Shown one piece after another: positions 35,999 through 45,505 of a stretch of 63,115 nucleotides of DNA; the first letter of the stretch is position 1, and every line of letters begins with the position of its first letter. The notes under the pieces are model-generated. The model saw only the letters and a list, made by a program, of their open reading frames with translations. It made no database searches and had not been told where the DNA came from. Both the position numbers and the translations under genes were made by a program. The DNA is from Halomonas sp. 707D7 (GTDB taxonomy: Bacteria > Pseudomonadota > Gammaproteobacteria > Pseudomonadales > Halomonadaceae): the NCBI RefSeq assembly GCF_024158715.1, contig NZ_JAMZBC010000002.1, forward strand, positions 1-63,115, written 5' to 3'.

Positions 35999-38900
35999 AT
36001 GTCCGCTTTATCGGGTCGCTCCCCCCGCGATGACCAGGCTTCCCTGGCGACCTCCCGCCGACGCGCCATCGGGCTCTACGGCGGTGCGCTGCTCTCCGTG
36101 GCCAGCGTGTTCTGCTGGCTCTCCTGGGATCAGCGCGACAAGGAGATCGAGACCGCCGTGGCGCGCATGGAGGCGCGGGCCAGCGTCATGATCCAGTGGA
36201 CCCAGGGCGTACTCGGCCAGAGCGAGCAGGCGCTGTTCAGCCTTTCCGAGATGATCGAGCTCAGCGGCGGCGTCGATGCCGACAACGCGGCGCTGACGCA
36301 TGCCTTGCATCATCTGACCCGACACGTCGCCTCCATCGACGAGCTGGCCGTGCTCGACGTCGCCGGCCGCGTGGTGATGGCAAGCAATGCTGCGTACGTG
36401 GGCGAGTCCTACCGCGACACCGAACTCTTCGAGGGCTTCCTTCAGGGCGGCTTGCGCCAGGCGATCACCACGCTCCAGCGCTCGCCGAAGAACGATCTCT
36501 TCTATCTCTACAACGCGCGGCGCCTGGAAGACGTCCGGGGCGACTTCACCGGCATGGCCGTATCGCGCATTCGTCCCGAGATCTTCGACGACGCGCTGGC
36601 CCGGCTGAGCATGAACGAAGGCGAAAGCATCACCCTGATCGACGTGGACCAGCAGGTGATCGCCCGCCACTCGCAACCCGATGCATCCTTCCAGCTCGGG
36701 CAGCGCATCGAGCTAGCCGGAAACGATGGCTCGCTCGATGACGCCAGCGACCACACCTTCGAGATGCGCTCGCAGATCGACGGGCGCGAGCGCCTCTACC
36801 ACCTGCGCCGCGTCGACGACTATCCGGTGTACGCGGTGGTGGGGCTGGACATCAACAGTGTGCTCGAGGACTGGCGCGAGCGCGCCCTGGCGCTTCTGAT
36901 CATCCTGGTGGCGATGGCGCTGCTCGGCGCCTGGGGGCTGCGCCACTACCTGAACCGCCTGACGCTGTCGCGGCTGCTGCAGCAGCGCATCGAGGAGCGC
37001 GAGATCGCCCGCGCCCACGCCCTGGAGCGCGAGTCGCGCCTCGACGCGCTGGTCAACTCGTTGCAGGACCTGATCTTCGTGTTCGACGAGCAGGGCCGTT
37101 TTCGCTATATCCATGCCCTGCACCGTCATCAGCTCTTGATCGACCCGGACAAGGCGCTGGGCGCGCACTTCTCCGACATCCTGCCCGATGCGCTCACCCG
37201 CACGTTCACGGCGATCTTCGACCGGGTGCGCCGCCAGGGCGACGTCGAGGTCGTCGAGTACACGCTGCTGCTCGACGGCGGGCCGAGGCACTTTCACGCC
37301 ACGGTCAGCCCCTTGAGCGATGCCACCCAGGCGTTCAGCGGCGTGCTCTCGGTGGTGCGCGACGTGACCGAGGACAAGAAGCTTCAGGCGGAGCTGCGCA
37401 TCGCCGCGGCGGCGTTCCAGACCCACCTGGGCATTATGATCACCGACGCCCGCGGCACGATCCTCAAGACCAACGACACCTTCAAGCGCATCACCGGCTA
37501 CAGCGACGCCGAGATGATCGGCAAGAACCCGCGCATGTTCAGCTCCGACCATCACGGCGCGGCGTTCTACCGCGAGCTGTGGCGGCGGGTGAACAGTACC
37601 GGCAACTGGGAAGGCGAGATCTGGAACAAGCGCAAGAACGGCGAGCTGTTTCCCGAATGGATCACCATCAGCGCCATTCGTGACGATGCCGGGCGGTTGA
37701 GCCACTACGTCGCCACCATCAGCGACATCAGCGAGCGCAAGGCCGCCGAGCAGGAGATCCATCAACTGGCGTTCTACGACCCGCTCACCGGACTGACCAA
37801 CCGCCGCCTGTTCCTCGATCGCGTCGAGGCGGCGCTCAAGGAGCTCAACCGCTACCCGCGCTACGGCGCGCTGATGCTGTTCGACATCGATCACTTCAAG
37901 GAGATCAACGACACCCTGGGCTACCACGCCGGCGACCAGCTGCTGCAGAGCGTGGCGCGGCGGCTGTCGCGCATGCTGCGCGATACCGATACCCTGGCTC
38001 GGCTCGGCGGCGACGAGTTCGCCGTGTTGATCGAAGGCGTGGACAGCAGCCTCGCCCAGACCCACCAGCTCGCCGAAGGCATCGCCGGCAAGCTGCTCGC
38101 CTCGCTCAACGAGCCCCTGCGGCTCAACGGCGACCTGGTGACGATCACCGTCAGCGCCGGCGTGACGATGATCGCCAGCGACCAGCTCAGCGTCGACGAC
38201 TACCTCCAGCAGGCGGACATGGCCCTCTCCCAGGCCAAGGCGAGCGGGCGCCAGGTGCTGCGCTTCTTCAACCCGCACATGCAGGCGCAGCTGCTCGCCC
38301 GGGTGCGCCTGGAGGCGGATTTGCGCCAAGCGGTGATCTTCAAGCAGTGGGAGCTTCACTACCAGCCCCAGGTCGATGCCCAGGGCGAGCTGACCGGCGT
38401 GGAGGCGCTGCTGCGCTGGCATCATGCCGAGCACGGCCTCGTCTCGCCGGGCGAGTTCATACCGCTTCTGGAGAGCAGCGGGCTGATCACCGAGGTCGGC
38501 GAGTGGATTCTCGAGCAGGCCTGCCAGCAGCTCCTGGCGTGGTCGACGCACCCGAGCCTTGGCCGGTTGACCCTTTCCGTCAACATCAGCCCGGTGCAGT
38601 TTCGCGAGGCGGGTTTCGTCGACCGGGTGGAGAGCGTCTTCGCGCGCGTCCAGGCGCCGCTTACGAAGCTCAAGCTGGAAGTCACCGAGTCGCTGTTCGT
38701 CGAGGCGCCGGAGAACGTGCGCGAGACCATGCTGCGCCTGAAGCGCCGGGGCGTGCGCTTCTCGCTGGACGACTTCGGCACCGGCTACTCGTCGCTTTCC
38801 TACCTCGCGAAGCTGCCGCTCGACCAGCTCAAGATCGACCAGTCCTTCGTCCAGCAGGTGCTGACCAGCGACGCCAACGCCGCCATCGTCGAGAGTACCA

Positions 38901-39061
38901 TTGCGCTGGCCGAGAGCCTGAGCCTCGAGGTGATCGCCGAGGGCGTGGAGATGCGCGCCCAGTACGAGTGGCTGCGCGCCCATGGCTGCCTCGCCTACCA
39001 GGGCTACCTGTTCGGCCGCCCCGTGCCGGTGGCGCAGCTCGAGGAGCAGGCGCTCGCCTAG
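35999..39061 (+). CDS. Cache-PAS-PAS-GGDEF-EAL membrane protein
   Basis: The 1020-residue protein has a transmembrane helix near the N-terminus ('IGLYGGALLSVASVFCWLSW'), a periplasmic sensor of about 260 residues (Cache-like), a second helix ('ALLIILVAMALLGAWGL'), two PAS domains, a GGDEF domain with intact 'RLGGDEFAVL', and an EAL domain with 'GVEALLRW' and 'DDFGTGYSSLSYL'. Both halves keep their catalytic motifs, so synthesis and breakdown of c-di-GMP are both possible. ATG 35999 was chosen from the domain start and GGAAGAAGG upstream; the frame is open 60 codons further. It is divergent from the lysR gene, and its 3' end overlaps the convergent cobW-type gene by four bases. Confidence 0.9.
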   Translation: MSALSGRSPRDDQASLATSRRRAIGLYGGALLSVASVFCWLSWDQRDKEIETAVARMEARASVMIQWTQGVLGQSEQALFSLSEMIELSGGVDADNAALTHALHHLTRHVASIDELAVLDVAGRVVMASNAAYVGESYRDTELFEGFLQGGLRQAITTLQRSPKNDLFYLYNARRLEDVRGDFTGMAVSRIRPEIFDDALARLSMNEGESITLIDVDQQVIARHSQPDASFQLGQRIELAGNDGSLDDASDHTFEMRSQIDGRERLYHLRRVDDYPVYAVVGLDINSVLEDWRERALALLIILVAMALLGAWGLRHYLNRLTLSRLLQQRIEEREIARAHALERESRLDALVNSLQDLIFVFDEQGRFRYIHALHRHQLLIDPDKALGAHFSDILPDALTRTFTAIFDRVRRQGDVEVVEYTLLLDGGPRHFHATVSPLSDATQAFSGVLSVVRDVTEDKKLQAELRIAAAAFQTHLGIMITDARGTILKTNDTFKRITGYSDAEMIGKNPRMFSSDHHGAAFYRELWRRVNSTGNWEGEIWNKRKNGELFPEWITISAIRDDAGRLSHYVATISDISERKAAEQEIHQLAFYDPLTGLTNRRLFLDRVEAALKELNRYPRYGALMLFDIDHFKEINDTLGYHAGDQLLQSVARRLSRMLRDTDTLARLGGDEFAVLIEGVDSSLAQTHQLAEGIAGKLLASLNEPLRLNGDLVTITVSAGVTMIASDQLSVDDYLQQADMALSQAKASGRQVLRFFNPHMQAQLLARVRLEADLRQAVIFKQWELHYQPQVDAQGELTGVEALLRWHHAEHGLVSPGEFIPLLESSGLITEVGEWILEQACQQLLAWSTHPSLGRLTLSVNISPVQFREAGFVDRVESVFARVQAPLTKLKLEVTESLFVEAPENVRETMLRLKRRGVRFSLDDFGTGYSSLSYLAKLPLDQLKIDQSFVQQVLTSDANAAIVESTIALAESLSLEVIAEGVEMRAQYEWLRAHGCLAYQGYLFGRPVPVAQLEEQALA

Positions 39062-40068
39062 GCGCGCGGGCGCAGCCGCTCGAGAAGCGCGGCGTGACCG
39101 TCCGCGCTCGCCTGGGCGTCGGGCAGGAGGATCTCGAGGCGCGAATCCTGGCGCCAGGTGCTCGCCTCGACGCTCAGCGCGCCTTCGGCGCGGTTAAGCC
39201 GCTTCCAGCCATCATGGGTGTGAAAGACCCCCTTGGCCCGAGCCGCTTTCGGCAGCGTGGAAAGAAGCTGGGCGAGCAGGTCGAGATCGAAGCGGTCGTC
39301 GGGATGCCAGCGCAGCCCCGTGGAGGTGTAGCCCAGCGAGCTTGCGGTTTCGCAGCGCGGCGCCCCCGGGCGCGGCGCGGGATCGAAGAAGCCGCCCTCG
39401 AGCGACGGCGGCGCTACGAGCCTGCGATGCGCATCGGGCCGCTCGAGCGCCTTGAAGGGCGCCTCGCCGCCCTCTTCGAGCAGGGCCAGCGGCAGCGTCC
39501 TGTGCTCGGCTTCATGCACCCATTTCGGGCGCGGCCAGCGCGCCTCGAGAAAAGCGTGGGCGCGGGCGCGCTGGTCGCTGCTCACGTGTTCGAGCTGGGT
39601 GAGTACCACCGCATCGGCCACCGCCAGCTGGTCGTTGAAGGTCTCGTGCTCGCGCACTTTCGGCTCGTCGAGCCGGCGCGGGTCGAGGGCGACGACGATG
39701 TCGCGCACCTCGAGCGCCTCACGAAAGGCGTCGCCGCGCAGCAGGTCGAGAAGTCCCGCCGGGTGCCCGAGCCCCGACGGCTCGATGATCAGCCGGTCGG
39801 GTCGGGCGCGGGCGATCAGGTTGACCAGCCCCGCCTGCAGCACGAAGGCCAACTGGCAGCACAGGCACCCCCCGGGCAGCCCCTTGACCACGACGTCGCC
39901 CCGCTCTTCGAACATCGCCTGGTCGATGCCGATCTGGCCGAATTCGTTGACCAGGATTGCCCAGGTTTCGCCCACGGGCTTCTGGGCGATCAGGCTGTGG
40001 ATGAGCGTGGTCTTGCCGCTGCCGAGAAACCCGGTCACGACGTGGGTGGGAATGCGCGTGGGCGCCAA
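39058..40068 (-). CDS. COG0523 (CobW/YjiA-type) GTPase metallochaperone
   Basis: A 336-residue G3E GTPase with 'GFLGSGKTTLIHSL' (P-loop), 'VNEFGQIGIDQ' and the family metal site 'GGCLCCQ' (CxCC). 'LIIEPSGLGHP' is the Walker B-like segment. Start TTG 40068 has GGAGG 8 bases upstream and overlaps no gene; it follows the moaA stop by 3 bases, so the two are one operon. COG0523 proteins deliver zinc, cobalt or other metals. The context suggests metal supply for the molybdoenzyme pathway, which is inference. Confidence 0.88.
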   Translation of the reverse strand: MAPTRIPTHVVTGFLGSGKTTLIHSLIAQKPVGETWAILVNEFGQIGIDQAMFEERGDVVVKGLPGGCLCCQLAFVLQAGLVNLIARARPDRLIIEPSGLGHPAGLLDLLRGDAFREALEVRDIVVALDPRRLDEPKVREHETFNDQLAVADAVVLTQLEHVSSDQRARAHAFLEARWPRPKWVHEAEHRTLPLALLEEGGEAPFKALERPDAHRRLVAPPSLEGGFFDPAPRPGAPRCETASSLGYTSTGLRWHPDDRFDLDLLAQLLSTLPKAARAKGVFHTHDGWKRLNRAEGALSVEASTWRQDSRLEILLPDAQASADGHAALLERLRPRA

Positions 40069-40071
40069 GGG

Positions 40072-41067
40072 CTAGCCTCCGGTCATGTTCATGAAGCGCA
40101 CCACCTGGACGTCGCCATCGGTGGTGAAGTGGTGGCGCTCGGGCTTGAGCGGCAGCGCATCGACGATCGCCTGCTTGAGCTTGGCCATGTCGCCGGGGTG
40201 GCGGCGAATCACCGCGCGCAGGTCCACCGAGTGCTCGTTGCCCAGGCACAGCAGAAGCCGCCCCTCGACGGTCACCCGCACGCGGTTGCAGCTGTCGCAG
40301 AAGTTGTGGCTGTGCGGCGAGATGAAGCCGATCCGGCTGTCGCTGTCGCTCATGCTAAAGTAGCGCGACGGGCCCAGCGTGGTCACGGCACTGGGCGTCA
40401 GCGCGTAGCGGGTTTCGATCAGCGCCTTGACGTCGTCGCTCGAGAAGAAGGTCTCGGCGCGGGAGTGATCCGAGACGTCGCCCAGCGGCATCTCCTCGAT
40501 GAAGCTCAAGTCGAGCCCTTCGCGGCGAGCGAACGCGACCAGGTCCAGCACTTCGTCGTCGTTGCGCCCTTTCAAAATCACCGCGTTGAGCTTGATGCGC
40601 GAAAAGCCCGCCTCCTTGGCAGCGCGAATGCCGTCGATCACCTTGTCGAGATCGCCGGTGCGGGTCAGCGCCTTGAAGCGCGCGGGGTCGAGCGAGTCCA
40701 AACTCACGTTGAGCCGGGTGAGCCCGCCCTCCTTGAGGCGCCGGGCGTGCTTTCTGAGGCTCGCGCCGTTGGTGGTCATGGTGAAATCGGCAAGCCCCAG
40801 GGCGCCGATCTCGTCGACCAGCTGGGTGATGTTGGCGCGCACCAGCGGCTCGCCCCCGGTGAGACGAATCTTCTCGACGCCGAGCTCGGTGAAGGCGCGG
40901 GCGATGGTGGCGATCTCCTCGAGGGTGAGCACCTGAGCGCGGGGCAGAAACGTCATCTCCTCGCTCATGCAGTAGACACAGCGGAAGTCGCAGCGGTCGG
41001 TGACCGATATCCGTACGTAGTTGACGCGGCGGCCAATGGGGTCGATCAGTTGCTCGGTCATGGCCAT
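40072..41067 (-). CDS. moaA: GTP 3',8-cyclase MoaA
   Basis: The 331-residue radical-SAM enzyme has the 'CDFRCVYCM' cluster-binding CxxxCxxC motif, '[11 protein letters not shown]' and the C-terminal '[20 protein letters not shown]' second cluster site. It catalyses the first step of molybdenum cofactor synthesis. The start overlaps the moeA end by 10 bases; Met3 (41061) would give a 4-base overlap and is equally likely. It lies inside the mobA-moeA-moaA-cobW order. Confidence 0.96.
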   Translation of the reverse strand: MAMTEQLIDPIGRRVNYVRISVTDRCDFRCVYCMSEEMTFLPRAQVLTLEEIATIARAFTELGVEKIRLTGGEPLVRANITQLVDEIGALGLADFTMTTNGASLRKHARRLKEGGLTRLNVSLDSLDPARFKALTRTGDLDKVIDGIRAAKEAGFSRIKLNAVILKGRNDDEVLDLVAFARREGLDLSFIEEMPLGDVSDHSRAETFFSSDDVKALIETRYALTPSAVTTLGPSRYFSMSDSDSRIGFISPHSHNFCDSCNRVRVTVEGRLLLCLGNEHSVDLRAVIRRHPGDMAKLKQAIVDALPLKPERHHFTTDGDVQVVRFMNMTGG

Positions 41068-42341
41068 CTCGATAGGTCGGTGGAGGGCGGCGTTGCGGGC
41101 GGTTGCGGCGCGGCGAGCGGCTGGATCGTCACGGTCTCGCCCGCGGCGGCGGCGTCCTGATCGTCGCCAAGCTCGATCAGGCAGTTGGCCGCCACTATGG
41201 AGGTTAGCATACCCGAGCCCTGGGCCCCGGTGATTCGCACGTGAAGCCGGCCCTGCGCGTCGCAGCGGTAGACGCCGCGAAGCAGGTCGGTGCGCTGGCG
41301 GCGGCCCTGGATCGGCGTCTCGAGCACCGCCGCGAGCCGCCCCGGCGCGGCGGCGGGCAGGCCCTGAAGGCGTGCAAGCAGTGGTGCCACGAACTGGTGA
41401 AAGGCCACCATGGCCGCCACCGGATTGCCCGGCAGGCCCACGAAGGGGGTACGGCGCTCGCCGAGAAGCCCGGCGGCAAGCGGCCGCCCCGGGCGCAGCG
41501 CCACGCGCCAGAAGGCCAGCTGGCCCAGGGCGTCGAGGGCGGCCCGGGTGAAGTCGCGCTCGCCGGCGGAGACGCCGGCGCTGGTCAGCACCAGATCGCT
41601 TCGCGCGGCGGCCCCGGCCAGGGCCGCCTCGATCGCCGCGGGCTCGTCGGGCAGGATGCCCAGATCGAGCACGCAGGCGTCGTGCTCGCGCAGAAGCCCC
41701 ATCAATGCAAAGCGGTTGGCATCGAATACCCCGGCGGGCGGCAGCGCCTCGCCGGGGGCGACGACCTCGTTGCCGGTGGAGAAAAGCGCGACCACCGGGC
41801 GCTTGACCACGCTCACCCGGGCAAGGCCGAGCGAGGCGAGAAGCCCGAGGGCGGCGGCGTCCAAGTGCGTGCCGGCGCCGAGCACCGCAGCGCCGGCGGC
41901 GAGCTCTTCGCCGGCCTGGCGTACGTTTTGACCCTTCACCACGCGCGCTGGTGCCGTGAGCAGAACCTGCCCGTCGCGCTCCTCGAACTGCTCGCGGGGA
42001 ATCACGGTATCGCTGCCGGCGGGCAGCGGCGCGCCGGTGGTGATGCGCACGCAGGCGTCGACGCCTAGCTCGCCGGTGAAGGCGTCACCGGCGAACACGC
42101 TCCCGGCAACCGACCAGCGGCCGGGAGCGCCCTCGGGCCAGGCCAGGGCGATGCCATCCAGCGCGGCGTTGGCGTAGCGCGGCACATCGAAAGGCGCCTC
42201 GACGGCGGCGGCCAGCGTGCGGCCATGGGCGTCTGCCAGGTCGAGGGTTTCATTGCCCACTTCCCGGCTCACCAGGCGTGCGAGCGCCGCGCGGGCCTCG
42301 TCAACGCTCAAGGCATCGCTCTGCTCGGGGCCGCGCGTCAT
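41058..42341 (-). CDS. moeA: Molybdopterin molybdenumtransferase MoeA, diverged paralogue
   Basis: The 427-residue protein has the MoeA fold with '[12 protein letters not shown]' and '[18 protein letters not shown]'. The usual 'NSAMDGYA' motif is 'NAALDGIA', 'STGDE' is 'STGNE', and the conserved Lys in 'RPGKPLA' is 'RPGRPLA'. MoeA joins molybdate to adenylated molybdopterin. The second moeA at 43952-45157 keeps the canonical residues. This copy may act on another metal oxyanion (such as tungstate), assemble differently, or be less active. It overlaps mobA by 4 bases. Confidence 0.9.
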   Translation of the reverse strand: MTRGPEQSDALSVDEARAALARLVSREVGNETLDLADAHGRTLAAAVEAPFDVPRYANAALDGIALAWPEGAPGRWSVAGSVFAGDAFTGELGVDACVRITTGAPLPAGSDTVIPREQFEERDGQVLLTAPARVVKGQNVRQAGEELAAGAAVLGAGTHLDAAALGLLASLGLARVSVVKRPVVALFSTGNEVVAPGEALPPAGVFDANRFALMGLLREHDACVLDLGILPDEPAAIEAALAGAAARSDLVLTSAGVSAGERDFTRAALDALGQLAFWRVALRPGRPLAAGLLGERRTPFVGLPGNPVAAMVAFHQFVAPLLARLQGLPAAAPGRLAAVLETPIQGRRQRTDLLRGVYRCDAQGRLHVRITGAQGSGMLTSIVAANCLIELGDDQDAAAAGETVTIQPLAAPQPPATPPSTDLSRWP

Positions 42342-42964
42342 GGGCTCGGCCTTGCGCGCCGTGTGGCGCGATCGAGCTCCAGGCGCTGCTTGTGCGCTTC
42401 GTCGTTGAGATTGACGAAGTCGCCCGGCGCGTGCGCCATGTCGACATCGCAGCTCGCATGACGCTCGTACCAGCGCGTGAGCTTGCGCTCGCCGCTGGCC
42501 AGGAACGCGCGCAGGTCGTCGGCAAGCGACGTGTCGATCAGCGCGACCGTCGGGTGCCGGCGCTCGCCGTCGAAGGCAACGCCAATGCGCGCCGTGCCGA
42601 TGCCGGCCACCAGGCGTTCGACCACGTCGTCCGGCAGCAGCGGCGTGTCGCAGGGCAGAACGACCAGCCAGGGCGTGGTCGCCGCCTCGAGACCGCTCAG
42701 CAGGCCCATGAGCGGGCCGTGAAAGCCGGACTCGAGGTCAGCGATCACGCGGTGGCCGAACAGCGCGTAGGCGTCCGCGTTGCGGTTGGCGCTGATCAAC
42801 ACTTCATGGACCCGGCCTTCGAGGCGGCCAAGCGAGTGGGTAAAGAGCGGCGCGCCCTCGAACGGATCGAGCCCCTTGTCACGCCCGCCCATGCGGCGGC
42901 CTTCGCCGCCGGCCAGGACCAGGCCGGTCAGTTCGTCCTTCGCGATCATGGGCTTCGCGATCAT
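42338..42964 (-). CDS. mobA: Molybdenum cofactor guanylyltransferase MobA
   Basis: The 208-residue nucleotidyltransferase has 'LTGLVLAGGEGRRMGGRDKGLDPF' and 'WLVVLPCDTPLLPDD'. It adds GMP to make the MGD form of the cofactor that FdoG requires. The first 30 bases are a 15-base near-tandem repeat that encodes 'MIAKPMIAKDEL', so two start codons are available. It is the first gene of the minus-strand molybdenum operon and is divergent from the DUF1244 gene. Confidence 0.94.
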   Translation of the reverse strand: MIAKPMIAKDELTGLVLAGGEGRRMGGRDKGLDPFEGAPLFTHSLGRLEGRVHEVLISANRNADAYALFGHRVIADLESGFHGPLMGLLSGLEAATTPWLVVLPCDTPLLPDDVVERLVAGIGTARIGVAFDGERRHPTVALIDTSLADDLRAFLASGERKLTRWYERHASCDVDMAHAPGDFVNLNDEAHKQRLELDRATRRARPSP

Positions 42965-43109
42965 GAGAGTACCTTCGCCGGGGGTGAGTGGGGCGGTGCA
43001 CGCATTTGGACTCGACGTGCCGCTTGAAGTGCCATGTTCGCAATCGTCGCGGCGTTTTTAAAGGGCGTCTTTGCTATGCTGGCGAACATCAGCCGTTCAA
43101 GGAGACATC

Positions 43110-43436
43110 ATGCAAGCGTTCGATGAATTTGACCAGACGACCCGCACCGAGCTCGAGGCGGCCGCCTTTCGCCGGCTCCTCGCCCATCTCGACGACAACA
43201 AGGACGTCCAGAACATCGATCTGATGATCCTGGCGGACTTCTGTCGCAACTGCCTCTCCAAGTGGCTGGTGAGCGCCGCCGAGGCGCGCGGTGAAACCCT
43301 CGACCTCGAGGCCGCGCGGCAGTACGTCTACGGCATGCCCTACAGCGAATGGAAGGCGCACTACCAGGGCGAGGCGACGCCCGAGCAGCTGGCGGCCCTC
43401 GAGGCGCGCCAGGCCCAGAAACGCGCGAAGGAGTGA
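43110..43436 (+). CDS. DUF1244 protein
   Basis: A 108-residue member of DUF1244: 'RTELEAAAFRRLLAHLDD', 'DVQNIDLMILADFCRNCLSKW', 'AEARGETLDLEAARQYVYGMPYSEWKAHYQ'. The F-C-R-N-C segment suggests a metal or redox site. The ATG has AAGGAG upstream. Its function is unknown in the family. It stands 4 bases before moaB and may be linked to the cofactor pathway only by position. Confidence 0.9.
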   Translation: MQAFDEFDQTTRTELEAAAFRRLLAHLDDNKDVQNIDLMILADFCRNCLSKWLVSAAEARGETLDLEAARQYVYGMPYSEWKAHYQGEATPEQLAALEARQAQKRAKE

Positions 43437-43440
43437 CCCC

Positions 43441-43959
43441 GTGGACGCCATGCAAGCGCTGAACATCGCGGTGTTGACCGTCTCGGACACGCGCGGCGAG
43501 GAGAGCGACACCTCCGGCCAGCTGCTGGTCGAGCGGCTCGAGGGCGCCGGCCACCGGCTGGCGGAAAAACGCATCGTGGTCGATGACAAGTACCGCATTC
43601 GCGCCGTGGTGGCGGCGTGGATCGCCGATCCCGAGGTGCAGGTGGTGATCACCACCGGCGGCACCGGCTTCACCGGGCGCGACTCCACGCCGGAAGCGGT
43701 CGCGGTGCTCTTCGACAAGGAGATCCAGGGCTTCGGCGAGCGCTTTCGGGCGCTCAGCGGCGAGGAGATCGGCAGCTCCACCATCCAGAGCCGGTGCCTG
43801 GGCGGGCTCGCCAACCGAACCGTGATCTTCTGTTTGCCGGGCTCCACCGGAGCGTGTCGCACCGGCTGGGACCGCCTGCTCGCCGAGCAGCTCGACAGCC
43901 GCCACAAACCGTGCAACTTCGCCAACCTGGTGATTCCAGGACGGGGCCAGCATGGCTGA
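43441..43959 (+). CDS. moaB: Molybdenum cofactor biosynthesis protein MoaB
   Basis: The 172-residue protein has the MogA/MoaB fold: 'NIAVLTVSDTRGEESDTSG', 'VVITTGGTGFTGRDSTPEAV', 'SSTIQSRCLGGLANRTVIFCLPGSTGACRTGWD'. Members adenylate molybdopterin or act close to that step. The GTG at 43441 has AAGGAG 7 bases upstream; a second start (ATG 43450) is also possible. It overlaps the next moeA by 8 bases. Confidence 0.93.
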   Translation: MDAMQALNIAVLTVSDTRGEESDTSGQLLVERLEGAGHRLAEKRIVVDDKYRIRAVVAAWIADPEVQVVITTGGTGFTGRDSTPEAVAVLFDKEIQGFGERFRALSGEEIGSSTIQSRCLGGLANRTVIFCLPGSTGACRTGWDRLLAEQLDSRHKPCNFANLVIPGRGQHG

Positions 43960-45157
43960 GCTGGTGCCGATCGAACACGCTTTGAAAGCGCTTCTCGCCG
44001 AGGTTTGCCCGCTCGCAAGCGAAACGCTCGCCCTCGAGCACGCCGCCGGGCGGGTGCTGGCCGCCTCCGTGACGGCCGCGCTCGACGTGCCCGCCTTCGA
44101 CAACAGCGCCATGGACGGCTACGCCCTGCGCGCCGCGGACGCCGGCGCTTGGCTTCCGGTCTCCCAGCGCATCGCCGCGGGAAGCCCGGCGCGCCCACTT
44201 GAGCCTGGAAGCTGCGCGCGCATCTTCACCGGTGGCGAGTTGCCCGAAGGGGCGGACTGCGTGGTGATGCAGGAGGAGGTGGAGCGTGACGGCGAGCGCG
44301 CCCGCATTCCTGCCGGCGTTGCCGTGGGCAATAGCGTGCGCCGGCGCGCGCGGGACGTGGCCAGGGGCAGCGTGCTGCTCGAGGCGGGCACGCGGCTCGC
44401 GGCCGCCGCGCTCGGCCACCTGGCGGGGCAGGGCATCGACGAGGTCCTGGTGCGCCGGCGCCCACGCGTGGCGCTGCTCTCGACCGGTGACGAGGTCGTC
44501 GAGCCGGGTACGCCCTTGGCGCCGGGCCAGCTCTACAACAGCAACCGGCCGATGCTCCGGCAACTGCTGGAAAGCTTCGGCGCCGAGGTGGTACATCTGG
44601 AGAGCGTGCCGGACGACGCCGACAAGACCCGGGCGTGCCTGGCGCGCGCCGCCGCGCTTGCCGACGTGGTGATCACCACCGGCGGGGTCAGCGTGGGCGA
44701 AGAGGATCACGTCAAGCACGCCCTCGAAGCCCTGGGCGAGCTGGATCTTTGGCGGCTGGCGATTCGCCCGGGCAAGCCCCTGGCGCTGGGGCGACTGCCG
44801 CGCGGCGACGGTCGCACGGCGCGCTTCGTGGGGCTGCCCGGCAATCCGGTCTCGAGCTTCGTGGGGGCGTGGCTCTTTCTGCGCCCGCTGATGGGGGCGC
44901 TGCTCGGCTGTCCGGCGCTCGAGACGTTGCCCCGGGTGACGGCGGTCGCGGCTTTTTCCACCACTACCGGGCCGCGTCGTCACTACATGCGCGTGAAGCT
45001 CGCCTTCACCCAGGCCGGGGTCGAGGCCCACGCCTTCGCCGACCAGGACTCCTCGGTGCTCTCCTCCTGCGTGCACGCCGATGCCCTGGCGATCGTCGAC
45101 CCGCACCGGCGCGTGGCGCCGGGCGATCCGCTGACGTGCCTGTGGCTCACGGCGTGA
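43952..45157 (+). CDS. moeA: Molybdopterin molybdenumtransferase MoeA, canonical copy
   Basis: The 401-residue protein keeps all MoeA hallmarks: 'DVPAFDNSAMDGYALR', 'IFTGGELPEGADCVVMQEE', 'LSTGDEVVEPG', 'TTGGVSVGEEDHVK', 'RPGKPLALG' and '[13 protein letters not shown]'. It completes insertion of molybdate. It is the last gene of DUF1244-moaB-moeA. The 3' end overlaps the convergent CheW-like gene by 11 bases. Confidence 0.95.
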   Translation: MAELVPIEHALKALLAEVCPLASETLALEHAAGRVLAASVTAALDVPAFDNSAMDGYALRAADAGAWLPVSQRIAAGSPARPLEPGSCARIFTGGELPEGADCVVMQEEVERDGERARIPAGVAVGNSVRRRARDVARGSVLLEAGTRLAAAALGHLAGQGIDEVLVRRRPRVALLSTGDEVVEPGTPLAPGQLYNSNRPMLRQLLESFGAEVVHLESVPDDADKTRACLARAAALADVVITTGGVSVGEEDHVKHALEALGELDLWRLAIRPGKPLALGRLPRGDGRTARFVGLPGNPVSSFVGAWLFLRPLMGALLGCPALETLPRVTAVAAFSTTTGPRRHYMRVKLAFTQAGVEAHAFADQDSSVLSSCVHADALAIVDPHRRVAPGDPLTCLWLTA

Positions 45158-45503
45158 GCCGCTCTGCCGCCAGCAGCCAGCAGGCAACACCTTGTCGCTC
45201 GAAGGCGATGCCGACCAGCGCCGGATGCACGCTGGCGCGCACGAGCGTCGGCAAGGGATAGAGGGCGGGGGCGGGCCAGTCGATGAGCTCGGCACTGCCC
45301 GTCACCCCCAGCTCCCACGCGCCTGCGCCATCGACGAGGGTGAGCCAGCGGCTTGCCGGGGCGCTTTCTTCGAGGTGCAAGAGGCGTGCAAGGTGCGCGG
45401 TGCGCGTGTGACTCGGGGTACTGGAAAGTCGGCGTACCCGGTTCGCCTCCAGGGCGAAGCGGTGCTGGCCCGCCTCGAAGACCACCAGCGAGACGTGAGC
45501 CAT
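45147..45503 (-). CDS. Short CheW-like protein, last gene of the chemosensory operon
   Basis: The 118-residue protein starts 'MAHVSLVVFEAGQHRFAL', similar to the first beta strands of CheW, and ends with 'PALVGIAFERQGVACWLLAAERL', which fits the final CheW strands. The centre is short. It follows the full-length CheW by 2 bases. In the Wsp pathway two CheW proteins (WspB and WspD) are used; this could be the second coupling protein. Similarity is weak and the call is tentative. Confidence 0.55.
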   Translation of the reverse strand: MAHVSLVVFEAGQHRFALEANRVRRLSSTPSHTRTAHLARLLHLEESAPASRWLTLVDGAGAWELGVTGSAELIDWPAPALYPLPTLVRASVHPALVGIAFERQGVACWLLAAERLTP

Positions 45504-45505
45504 CG

